DNA of 64,000 bases, taken from NCBI GenBank assembly GCA_023846275.1, contig JAIUJO010000189.1, positions 196,501 to 260,500 of the forward strand, read 5' to 3'. The notes beneath the pieces were generated by a model that worked only from the letters and a program-made list of their open reading frames with translations, did not search any database and was not told the DNA's origin. Both the position numbers and the translations under genes were made by a program. The stretch comes from Vanilla planifolia (Eukaryota; Streptophyta; Magnoliopsida; Asparagales; Orchidaceae). Positions 12,946 to 23,670 of this stretch are shown here, in pieces (positions within the stretch are counted from its first letter, which is position 1; each line of letters begins with the position of its first letter).

Positions 12946-13168
12946 AAAACTAGTATAATCTAAATACATGAATCAAAGTAATATATAAAGAGAATATATA
13001 ATGTAAGAAAGTAAAAAATAAAAAAGTAAAAAAAAGATAAATCCTTGAGAAAAATTTGATAATTCAAAACAAAATGGGTTTCTTTTCTTTAACCTTTAAA
13101 AAAAGAGTTCTTGTTTTTTCTTTTTTCTATTCTAATAGAGGGAAATCATTCTATTAGATGGAAATCCA

Positions 13169-13241
13169 TCGCTTCCAATAAGATTTGATCATATACCAAA
13201 GGGTTAGAAGACCTCTATCCTATCCATTAGACAATGAACAC
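13169..13241 (-). pseudogene. trnR-UCU: trnR-UCU remnant (chloroplast)
   Basis: The minus strand reads as a decayed chloroplast tRNA-Arg: the D-arm text cattgtctaatggatagga, an anticodon loop CTTCTAA with anticodon UCU at 13206-13208, and a T arm ending in ttggaagc. Several stem bases differ from the plastid gene, and the acceptor stem pairs poorly. Position and orientation relative to atpA match plastid gene order. Confidence 0.85.
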
Positions 13242-13361
13242 CTTTCATTCCTATTTTTTGTTCAAAAAATGGAATTAGGGAATACAATAAGGGTATAATA
13301 AATCATATAAAAATAAATATTATACTGCATATTCTATGCAGTGAAATGAAAGAATATATTT

Positions 13362-14159
13362 TGGGTAGTGGGAATTGAACCAGCATCATTAGTTTGGAAG
13401 GCTAGAGGTGATAGTCGACATTGGTTGATAATGTTAAATATATCTAAAAATCTCTAATTGAATACCGAACATGAGATTTTTGTTTCATTTGGCTCCTTAA
13501 TGAAAGATTAAAGGACTCTCACCAGAGAATCCATTAGATCCATAACATCTATGTCAGCTTTTTTTGAATACATATAAAACTTCTTTCTTTCTAGATGATC
13601 CCTCTAGAAGAGAGCAATTCCAGATTTCTAGTCCAGTTACTTCTTTCCCTATTTCTACTCATGAGATCCTAAGGAAAAGAATTTCTATCGAGCTGAAAAA
13701 AGGAAAGAAGCCAAGGGTTCTAGTAAACCAAAACCCTTGTTTTATAGCTACTTGGATTTTGCTTCAATCTCTCTTTTACATTGCAAAAATGGAAGATTCA
13801 GTTACGATTACAATGCAAGCTTTGTGCTATCATTCATAGATCCTTTATTCATACTCATTCAATTGGAAATATTGATACAATCAAAAAATTATGCTTCTCG
13901 ATTTCATAATCCAATTTTGTTTTTAAAGAAATTGATTTTAGATAGAAATCTAGATAGATTTCATGATAATGTATATTTTTCCCTAATCTTCTATTGAGGG
14001 GCAAAGGATGAAATCTCTTTCAGAAAGAAATTTTTGGAAAAAAATTGAGATCTGAATACTGAATAGGAGGTACATATATTACAAAATGGAAAGAACCCTT
14101 CACTATTACGAAGTTTGTAATAGCACGAATCACATTTTAACCACTAAACTATACCAGCT
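13362..14159 (-). pseudogene. trnG-UCC: trnG-UCC remnant with intron (chloroplast)
   Basis: This is the intron-split chloroplast tRNA-Gly on the minus strand. The 5' exon is at about 14136-14159, where the minus strand reads ggtatagtttagtggttaaa. The 3' exon is at about 13362-13411, ending in a gggttc-like T arm and a ctaccc acceptor strand. The roughly 700-base intron between them retains recognisable plastid trnG intron text, such as the part near 13540 whose minus strand reads gctgacatagatgttatgga. Both exons have changes, so the tRNA is unlikely to be made. Confidence 0.82.
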
Positions 14160-14394
14160 ATATATTCATTATTGTATATGAAAGGACCTTTTGTCCAACA
14201 AAGTGATGAGATACAACCAAGATAGCATTAGTGAAAATTCAGCATTGACACATATTTTGTTTATTATGTGTTTTTGTTACACCTTTTTCTTTTTTTTATA
14301 ATGTTTTCTATTCATTCTCATTCCTATATGCTTCTATATTCTTTTTAGCGACTTAGTTTTTCTATTTTGATCTACGGTTCAAATTGGAAATGGG

Positions 14395-14482
14395 GGAGAG
14401 ATGGTTGAGTGGACTAAAGTGTCAGATTGCTAATCTATTGTATAAATAATTCGTATCGAGGGTTCGAATCACCGTCTCTCCA
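14395..14482 (+). tRNA. trnS-GCU: trnS-GCU-like gene (chloroplast origin), largely intact
   Basis: An 88-base class II tRNA-Ser shape: acceptor GGAGAGA, a D arm with tgagtggactaaag, an anticodon loop with GCU at 14429-14431, a long variable arm around 14440-14455, the T arm gggttcgaatc, and a 3' strand tctctcc. The acceptor stem pairs well (GGAGAGA with TCTCTCC), apart from small changes elsewhere, such as in the stem after the T loop. It sits in plastid order after trnG-UCC. In nuclear DNA it would have to be read by RNA polymerase III to be used, and I see no evidence that it is. Confidence 0.8.
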
Positions 14483-15534
14483 ACCCCCCTACTCGCTTGA
14501 AATTGTTGAATTGGAATAGATTTCCATCCTTTTCTTCTTTCTTTCTATTTATTCATTATTTGTGATACATTAACTTCAATTAATTGATGAAAAATCAATG
14601 AAAAATGAAAAACAAATCTCATCTCTTTTTTTCTTCCTCACACCTAGGATTACGCCCCGAATCATTAGATAAGAATTCGAATATGAAAAGAGAAAAAAAG
14701 AATATTACTACTATGTAAACGAAGAGTTGAAGAGTCAGCATTGTATAATCTCCAAGATCAAATCATTTTTTTGAAGGAAATAGATCACCTATTTTACTTT
14801 ACGACACACAATTATACCCTATGACGTATGGCGTATTGTATTAAATAAATCTAGATAAAAATGAAAAAAAGAGAAGAAAGCAACTATAGTTACCCTTGGT
14901 AGATTCCCCAGAAGGGGCCCTTCTTTCCATTTTTTTGTCTTGTCCCTCTGCAAATGGTGTCAAGCACAATTGTAACCATCTGTTCTCTAGTGTTTGGTGA
15001 AAGTGCTCGAGGAACATGGTCTACATTGGTTGTTGAGGTGGGGGCCCCATCTTTCCATAGATTACTTATCTATAGAAAGGATGATCTTGCTGATACATTA
15101 GTCAAGATTGACTTTTCACTGAGAACTCTGAGAACGACGTCAAGTGATTTGACTATGAAATGTTAGAAAATCGATCAGACACTTTTTGAAAGCATTAACC
15201 GATTGGTGATTTATCTAAAGTTATTGGTAGGATAAAAGAGATGAAAAGTAGTTTGAAAGATCTTATACTCTACTATATACCCATTCTAGCATTCTTCTTC
15301 ATCAAGGGATTTTTTTGGAACCAACTTGGAAGGCTATGCCTCAGCTCAAAAAAGTACCCCTTACTTTTTGTACATAGTCTGAAGGTGATGAAGTCTAATG
15401 AGTATCGCAAAAGGTCTGGTTTTCTAACTTTTGCCTATGAATAACTTTGATGATACATGCTAAAGAATAGTCTTCTGGCGTGCTTTGCCCTCGTAGAGTT
15501 TGGTATGCTTTTGATTGTGTAAGAATCAATACAA
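14483..15534. other. Plastid-like spacer, then unassigned organelle-like DNA
   Basis: From about 14640 to 14830 the text resembles plastid intergenic DNA, but I cannot place it with certainty; psbI, expected next in plastid order, is not seen. From 14860 to 15534 there are G/C runs like those in the mitochondrial-like spacer (for example near 15040). Open frames at 14954-15166 and 15241-15444 match nothing I know. The copia LTR begins at the end. Confidence 0.4.
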
Positions 15535-17430
15535 CTATTATACCCTTGTGTTTGATGTGTCAATCATAAATGTTTATATCTCATAAGGGCTTGCTTTAAG
15601 TGAAATTATTAATATTCAATTAAGTCAAGCCTTAAACTTTAAATGTCTAAAATAGTGCTCTTGAAGACTCTTGGATTGATGGTAAGCTTCATTGAAATTG
15701 AATGCACACACTAAAATTTTTAAACTTGAATATCTGTTTATTTTTCCTGAATTTGATATGTCTAAATTTTGAGATGATGTGGCACACTAGTAGTATTAAC
15801 ATTTGAAAATATTATAAGTTTAATAATTGTTGAATTTTGATTTTTGGGCCAAGCATTATTGATGAAAAGTATATATATCAGTATTTGATTTTTTAAAATA
15901 ATTTAGTAATTATTTTTCATGAATTTCTTTCTATAGTTATTTTAGGAACTTGTAATACTATCATAATATAAAATTATTTTGGTACACTTATATTAAAAAT
16001 TTTGGCACAAAACTTCTCACAAAACAGCATAAAAAAATTTTAGTCTCGTGATTTTTCATTTTAGCATAGGGCGAGTCTACCCGACCTGACGGTTGGTCTA
16101 TCCAGGCTTTAAGGATTTAAAAAATAAAATAAAAAATAATTGATAGACCCAAAAGGAGCGAGCGAAGCCCAATGGTGAAGGAAGTAGGCTGTAGGGAAAG
16201 CTGCAGAATGAAAAAAGTGCCAAATAAGCCCGAAGCAGCTGGACGGAATAAGTGCAAAATCAGCTCGCAGGGAAAGATTAATGGAACAAGTGTCAAAAAC
16301 AAGTCAACCAGGACCAAGTGAGCAAATCTTGGTCGAGGAAGGGGGGCCAACCCCAACAGCTTAAGAAACGGCAAAGAAATTTAGGTGATATGGGACTAAA
16401 CTCCAATTAGATGATCAAAGAAGGCGGAATGGCAGGCACGATTGGACTACTTAGGTTAATCAAGGAAAAATGCTGCAAATAAAAAGTAAAATGACAAGTA
16501 GGAGCATCGAACTTGAGCAGATTTGCCAGAAGATTCCGAACAACTGTGGTAAATGTTTTAAATCAAATGATTCCTGGACAAATAATACTAATACATTCAA
16601 GGGAATCAATGTGCGATCCAATGGCCCAGATCAAGGCCACTAGATCCAATGTGTCGAATTGATCTCGAACGATAAATACGAGACTCAATCAGAAACATCA
16701 ATTTCAGGATCCAAATAGAATGGTGACTGCTATGTGTATGTTACCCAAACGACTAGTTCATTTTAAAGCCATTGGGAGTGGATTTAAAGCTTAAATTTGA
16801 GCTCTATAAAATGAGAATGATGAAGAACTCCAAGATGTTACCATTGTTAAGATCTTAAAGATTTGAAATCATAATATCAAGGAATTTCAAGTGCATATGG
16901 TGCTTCCAAAGTCACAAAGTGAAAGCTGCTAGAAGGAACCCAAAATTGGAGATTTTGCTTCAACTATTTTTCAATCTCTATAACTCTCTCTTTTTGGTAT
17001 TGAGTGTGCCTCATAATTCTTTTAAAATTGTCTTAAGTTTTGTCAATTTTTGTATTTCTTTCCTTTGGGTGAGGGTATCGCAGCAATGTGCAAAAGCCCG
17101 AGGTTTGAGTTGAGCCGGGAAAAACTCAAGTAGGTTCGGAATTAGCCATGGGTAAAATCCTAAGTTGGTTTGAGATGAGTCGTACGAAAACCCTTGCTTG
17201 TAATTTTGTGATTTTAGTGGCTTTTTCTCAACACCGGTTGGGAGTGGATGTAGGCTCGTTTTTGAGTCGAACAACCTTAAAAATCTTTTATGTACTATGT
17301 TATTTCTTATTCTTATTCTTAGTTAAAAGATTTAAGTTTTAATTTTAAACAAAAATTAAAAAAATCTTAAAATTTTATTCACCACAATTCACCCCCCCTT
17401 GTGGTTTTACTTTAAGCACAAAGAGCTTCA
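15535..17430 (+). repeat. 5' LTR of the copia element
   Basis: About 1.9 kb, matching 22478-23670 over its first 1.2 kb and 56250-57826 over most of its length. It starts near the text tatacccttgtgtttgatg and ends in aaagagcttca, immediately before the primer binding site. Confidence 0.88.
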
Positions 17431-17432
17431 AT

Positions 17433-17444
17433 TGGTATCAGAGC
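17433..17444 (+). promoter_or_regulatory. Primer binding site for initiator tRNA-Met
   Basis: TGGTATCAGAGC, two bases after the LTR end, is the standard plant copia primer binding site, complementary to the 3' end of initiator tRNA-Met. Confidence 0.92.
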
Positions 17445-17484
17445 GAGAAATTTCAAATTACGTGAGTAACATCACGTAGGAGGT

Positions 17485-19360
17485 TTGCTCAAACTAAGAG
17501 ATGGCTTTCTCACATTTTTTGTGATTTTTGGCTTTATGGCTTCCTCGTTGGCTGATATGAGTGCAACATTGTGTGAAGGAATTTCTTCAAATTGGACTCC
17601 TTTGTTTAAAGGAGAATTTTACTTGTATTGGAAAACTTGTTTTAGAATTTTTATTCAATCTATCCATTTGGAGTTATTAGAAGTAATTACAAAGCATTGT
17701 GAACTTCCTTAGAAATTCTTCTACTAATGAAGTCAAGCCCTTTAGTGAGCTTAAAGTTGAGCTAAAAAAATTGGTTCAATTGACTGCTAGAGCCTTGAAC
17801 TATCTTTAATTTGGAATTTCTCCTGGTGAATTCACACAAACTATAAATTTGCATATGACATTTGAGGTGTGGAAAAAACTTGAAGTAACATATGCGGCCC
17901 CTCACAAGTGAAAGAGACAAAGATCAACATCCTCACCCATGACTGTGAGTTTTTACGAATGAATCCTGATGAGAATATTAAAAGTATGTTTTGAAGATTT
18001 AATGACATAACAAATGACTTGGTAAATCTTGGGAGGATATTCTTAAATAGTGACCTAGTAAGGAAAATTTTTAGAATCCTTCCAAAGAAATTTGATCCCC
18101 TGAATCGGTTATTAAAGCGGCTAAAGATATCAACAAACTTTCACTAGATGAATTCCTTGGGGAACTTCTCATTGCTGAAAAAAAGATGACAAGGAGACTT
18201 ACAGAAGAGACTTCTATAAGCAAGCTAAAGCATGAAAGAAAGAAGGAACACATGGCCTTCAAAGCCACAAATTGTGATTTGGATTCCACTTCCACCTCTT
18301 CCACAAATTTGGAGGGTGAGGTAAGTTTCCATGTTAACGGTTTAGCAAAAACTTTGGTAAAGAGTTTTCTTAATAGGAAATGAAAGAAGAAGAGCAACAA
18401 GGAGAGGAAGAGGCCACCAACTTTCTTTGAGTGTAGTCAAACCGGTCATCTTAGATTGGAATGCCCAAAACTCAAGGACAAGTTTATGAAGGATGAAGAG
18501 AAGAAGAAGAAGAACTTGAAGAAAAAGAAAGCTTTCCAAGCTACATGGAGTGCTTCTGAAGATTCAAATATTTCAAACTTAAGTAGAGGAGAAGAATGGA
18601 TGATTTGTTTTATGACAAATGAGGCATCTTCAATATCTTCAAGTGAAGAAGAAGAAGAAAATGAGGTAAGCTCCTGGACAAGAGATATTCTTCAAAGTAA
18701 TTATATTGAAGTTATGAATGCATTAACTTCTTTAATGAGTGTTCATAAAAAATTAAAAAAAGCTTACAAAAAAAAAGTTGAATTACTTGATTTTGTTATG
18801 AAAGAAGATGAAAAGAAAAGGATAGAAAATCAACATATATGTGATGAAAAGGCTTTCCTTATCATTGAGAATACTTCTTTAAAGCATGATATTTTTATTT
18901 TTACAGAAAAAATACAATTTTTTGAACATTCTATAGTAAGAAAAACTTCACATACTTCTTATGTTTCACATGCTTTTAGTTCTTCACATGTCTTAAATTT
19001 TGAAAAACCTTAATACATAAGCATGCTTAGGCCATCAAATATTGTTTGCTTTTGTTGTTGTAAATCTAGACATACTATGAAAGAATGCTCTTTTAGAAGA
19101 AATATGTATGCACAAAAAAAAAATTTAGATGGATTGTTAAAAATAAGAAATGAAAGCTCTATTTAGTGCTCAACCCAAGCTTTCTTGGGTTCCTAAGAGT
19201 AGAACATAGAAGACTAGAAACAAATATCTCCAAAATAATTGGAGACGTTTTAGGATAGGTCTAGGATATTAAGAAATTTAAATTGATGATTAAATTTAGT
19301 CGTATGCTTCTAATTTAGATTTTACACATTATACAGTCAAAACTAAGAAGAAAATACAAA
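17485..19360 (+). pseudogene. Copia gag region (fossil)
   Basis: Fragments of the nucleocapsid polyprotein. The blocks are MLKLRDGFLTF and neighbours near 17485-17712, a UBN2-like gag core near 17740-18160, a zinc-knuckle-like block SQTGHLRLECPK near 18434-18470, and a second cysteine-rich block near 19048-19090. A lysine- and glutamate-rich, coiled-coil-like stretch lies between the two (18480-18900). The region is broken. Confidence 0.8.
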
Positions 19361-22265
19361 TCCACATCTTGGGTATTGGATAGTTGATGTTCAAGACACA
19401 TGACTAGAGAAAAAAGTAAGTTCAAATCATTGAGATCAAGTGCAAATAGGAAGGTGACTCTAAGAGGCAACACAAAGAAAAGAATCATTGGAATTGGAGA
19501 TATAGGTATGCCAAACTTTACTCTTTCAAATGTATTTTTAGTAAATGGTTTAGAATTTAATTTAATTACTCTTAGTCAACTTTGTGACAATATCTTTGAT
19601 GTTATTTTTGATACAAAAGTTTGCAAAATCATGAAAAATAATCTTGAATTACTTGTAGGAAAAAGAAAATGTGACACCTATGTAAATGTTTTGAATAATT
19701 AGATGCTAGTGGTTTGGAATGCCTAGTGACCAAATCTAATAAGGATATGATATGCACAGAAGATTAAGCCATGTAGGATTCTCCACCTTGAAGAAGATTA
19801 CAAAGTTAGATATAGTTAGAGGCCTTCCCAAACAAAGTAAATCAAGTTTGGTGTTGTGTGAATCTTGTTAAAAAGGGAAACAAGTCAAATCCTATTTGAA
19901 AGCTCAAAATGGACTAACAACTAGTAGACCTTTAAAAAAACTTTATTTAGATCTTTTTGATCCAATACAACCACTAAGTTTAAGAGAAAAACAATATGAA
20001 TTTGTTATAGTTCATGATTTTTGTTGGTATACTTGGGTGACTTTTCTTAGACATAAACATGAAATATTTAAGAATTTTAAAAACTTGATTAGAGAGTTAG
20101 AAAGATAATATAGTCTAAAATTCATTTGTATACAAAGTAATAATGGAAGTGAGTTTAAGAATGAATATTTTAGTGATTTTTGTAAAGAAAAAGGAATCAA
20201 ACACCAATTCACATGCCCATACACACCACAACTAAATGGTATTATAGAAAGGAAGAATAGAACATCAGTTGAGATCGATAGGACCATGTTAGTCGAATAT
20301 AGTTTACCCAAATATGTTTGGTCTAAACCTATTAGCATAGCATGTTACATTTTAAATAAGGTTAACTTGAGACCAAAGTTGAAGAAAACCCCTTATGAAT
20401 TGCTCAGGAAGAAAAAGTCAGACCTTAGTTATTTTCATGTTTTTGGTTATAAGTGTACTATTCTTAAGAATGAGAAAGCAAATTTAGGAAAGTTTGATGA
20501 GAAAGTAAGTGTAGAAATCTTTTTAGGATATTCATCTATTAGAAAAACATAGTCTTTAATCTAGAATCTCGTAAGGTAGAGGAAACGTTATATATTATGT
20601 TTGATGAGTCTATCAAACTAGTTAGTGAGAAGTATTTAGAAGATGAAATAAAATTAGTAAAGAACCTATATTTGAATAAGAATGAAGAAAACTTAAAAAA
20701 ATCTAGAAGTGGAAAAAGAAAAAGAAAGAAATTTACCTAGAGGGCGGAAATTTGCAATCTCACATCCAAAGGATTTGATCATAGGAGATGTGAACCAAGG
20801 AGTGAGGACTATAGCCTATATTAGTGATATAGATCATAATGCCTTTGTGTCATTTTTTTAACCCGATTCTATAGAAGAAGCCCTTAGGGATGATTATGGG
20901 GTTCAAGCCATGAATGAAGTGTTATATCAATTTGAAAGAAATCATGATTGGGAATTAGTACCAAGGCCTAGTGATCAAAAAGTCATTGGTACTAGATGGG
21001 TCTATAAAAATAAATTAGATAAAACTGGTGTAATAATTAGGAATAATGCTAGACTTGTTGCTAACGGATATAATCAAATAGAAGGTATTTATTTTGAGGA
21101 CTCTTTTGCACCTATAACTAGGTTAGAAGCAATTAGATTACTTCTAGCATATTCATGTTATAAGAACTTCAGATTGTTTCAAATGGATGTAAAAAGTGCT
21201 TTCTTAAATGGAATAATAGAAGGGGATGTGTTTGTAGAACAACTCCTAGGTTTTGACGATCATGCACAAGATAATTATGTCTACATGCTTAAGAAAGCTC
21301 TTTATGGCCTTAAACAAGCTCCACTTGCAAGGTACCATAGGTTAAGTAATTATCTTATAGAAAGGGGCTTTAGAAAGGGTAAATTGGATACTACACTATT
21401 TCTAAAGTCATTAGGAGATGATTAAGGAATTTGAAATGAGCATTGATGGATCAGCTAAATTTTTTCTTAGGATCAAATAAGACAACTAAAGGATGATAAT
21501 TTTATTTCTTAAAAAAATATTTGAAAGAAATGTTTAAAAAATATGGCTATGAAAATATAAAACTTAGGAAAGTTCCTATAAACCAATCTATTCACTTAGA
21601 CCTAGATGAAGAAGGGAAAACCATAGACCAAAAACTTTATAGAGGACTAATAGGATCTTCATTATAACTTACAGCCAGTAGGCTCAACATTCTATTTAGT
21701 GTTGGATCATGTGCTAATTCTAGGCAAACCCAAAGGAAGTTACTTGAAAGCTGTTAAAGTAATCTTTAAATATTTGAAGGGAACCATGACTCTTGGATTA
21801 TAGTATCCAAAAAATGACCTTTCTTTTGAACTCATTAGCTATAATAATGATTGAGATTTTGGAGGATTTAGAGTGGATAAGAAGAGCACATCAGGGATAT
21901 GTCAATTCTTAGGACATTGTCTTTTTTCATGGTCAAGCCAGAAACAAAATTGTATAGCCTGGTCAATAACCAAAGTCGAATATATTGCAACATGAAGTTG
22001 TGTTGCTCAAGTACTATGGTTAAGACAACAACTTTAAGAATATGGTTTAGAAGTCACACATATACCTATTAGAATTGATAACACTAGTACATTAGCATTA
22101 GCCAAGAATCTAGTTCATGATTTTAGGACTAAACACGTAGACATTAGATGTCACTTTATTATAGACCAAGTGGCCAAAGGATTAGTAAAATTAGAGTATG
22201 TTCCTAGTAAGCTTGAATATGCTGAAATTTTTTCCAAACCCTTACCATAGCAGCAACTTCAAATA
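19361..22265 (+). pseudogene. Copia pol region: protease, integrase, RT, RNase H (fossil)
   Basis: Protease-like text lies near 19370-19700. The gag-pre-integrase block, with HVGFSTLKKITKL, is near 19770, and the integrase core is near 19890-20550, with text resembling CPYTPQLNGIIERKNRT near 20215-20260. Reverse transcriptase is at about 20870-21425: GTRWVYKNKLDKTGVI, DSFAPITRLEAIRLLLAY, FQMDVKSAFLNGII and LKKALYGLKQAPLARY. RNase H is near 21820-22260. Many interruptions separate these parts. Confidence 0.9.
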
Positions 22266-22464
22266 TAAAGGGAACAATTAAGAATTTTAGATATTGCTTA
22301 GGTTTCACTCCCTTTTGATGGTGTTAAAGGGGGAGAATAGTTGAGAGTTAGGTGGAGCAACAAGATAAGGGGAGCATGTTAATTCATAACTTCCTCCTTA
22401 AAATTTTTTTTCTATTTTCTCTGTCGCATTTTTTGTATTAAAAAACATTTGTCTTGCCATCATC

Positions 22465-22475
22465 AAAAGGGAGAG
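22465..22475 (+). promoter_or_regulatory. Polypurine tract
   Basis: AAAAGGGAGAG just upstream of the 3' LTR start is the expected plus-strand primer of the copia element. Confidence 0.8.
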
Positions 22476-22477
22476 AT

Positions 22478-23670
22478 TGCTATACTTTTGTGTTTGATGA
22501 GTCAAGCATAAATGGTCATATCTCAAATGGGCTTGCTTTAAGTGAAATTATTAATATTGAATTAAGTCAAGCAATGAACTTTAAATGTCTAAAAAAGTGG
22601 TCTTCAACAGTCTTGGAGTGATGACAAGCTTCAAGGAAATTGAAGGCATGCATTAAAATTTTATACTTGAATATCTCTTTATTTTTCTTGAATTTGATAT
22701 GTCCAAATTTTGGGATGATGTGGCACACTAGTAGTATTAATATTTAAATATACTATAAGTTTAATAATTGTTGAATTTTTATTTTTAGGCTAAACATTAT
22801 TGACAAAAAGTATAGACATCGGTATTTGATTTTTTAATATTATTTAGGAATTATTTTTGATAAATTTCTTTTCATAGTCATTTAGGACACTTGTAATACT
22901 ATCATAATATAAAATTATTTTGGTACACTTATATTCAAAATTTTTTCACAAAAATTCTCACAAAATATTGTAAAACCACTTTAGTCTCAGGATTTTTCAT
23001 GGTAGCGGTTAGCGGGTCAACCTGACCCGACAGATGGTCCGTCCAGGCTTTAGGTATTTAAAAAAATAAAATAAAAATTTTTTGATAGACCCAAAAGTTG
23101 TGAGCGAAGCCCGAAGACGAAGGAAGAAAGCTGCAAGGAAAGCAGCTCAATGGAACAAGTGCAAGATCAGCCCACAGGGAAAGTTGAATGGAATAAACAC
23201 GAAATCAAGTAAACCAGGACCAAGTGATGAAATTTTTGTCTAGGAAGGAAGGGGGAGTCAACCACAAAAGGCTCGATAGACTTGTGAACTAAAAATTCTT
23301 AAACAGAGCAATGACAAAGAAATTTAGGCGATATGGGACTAAACTCCCATTCGATTATCAAAGTTGATGGAAGGGCAGGTGCGATCCGACGGCTTAGGTT
23401 AATAGAGGTAAAATGTTGCAAGTTGCAAATAAATAGTCAAATGACAAGCAGGAGAATCGAACTTGAGCATATTTGCCAGAAGATGCAGAACCACTACGAT
23501 AGATGTTTTAATTCAAAGGATTCCTAGACAAATCATACTAATACATGCAGGGCAACTGATGTGCGATCCTATGGCCCAGATCATAGCCTCCTAGATCCAA
23601 GGGCAAGGTCTGATCTCAAAAGGTAAATTTGGGATTTAATCAGAAACATCAATTTCATGATCCAAATTGA
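22478..23670 (+). repeat. 3' LTR of the copia element, truncated
   Basis: Matches the first 1.2 kb of the 5' LTR. The match stops near 23670, where sequence homologous to the DUF4220 copy 2 flank begins. The last 0.7 kb of the LTR is absent. Confidence 0.87.

Larger units (their letters stand above)
15535..23670 (+). mobile_element. Ty1/copia retrotransposon fossil, SIRE/Maximus-like
   Basis: An 8.1 kb LTR retrotransposon in sense orientation. Parts in order are the 5' LTR, a primer binding site matching initiator tRNA-Met, a gag region with zinc-knuckle-like blocks, protease, integrase, reverse transcriptase, RNase H, a polypurine tract and a truncated 3' LTR. Integrase precedes reverse transcriptase, which is the Ty1/copia order. 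The long LTR (about 1.9 kb) and the reverse transcriptase sequence suggest the SIRE/Maximus lineage, which is less certain than the superfamily. The coding region is broken by many interruptions. By eye the two LTRs differ at roughly one base in ten, so the insertion is old, probably several million years. Confidence 0.92.

Noticed and set aside
1-15534. The window as a true mitochondrial genome contig
   Set aside because: The rest of the window has spliceosomal-intron host gene remains and long AT-rich repeat DNA, and the organelle genes carry many disabling changes.
18071-18400. Minus-strand open frame of 109 codons
   Set aside because: It is the antisense shadow of the copia gag region and has no family signal.
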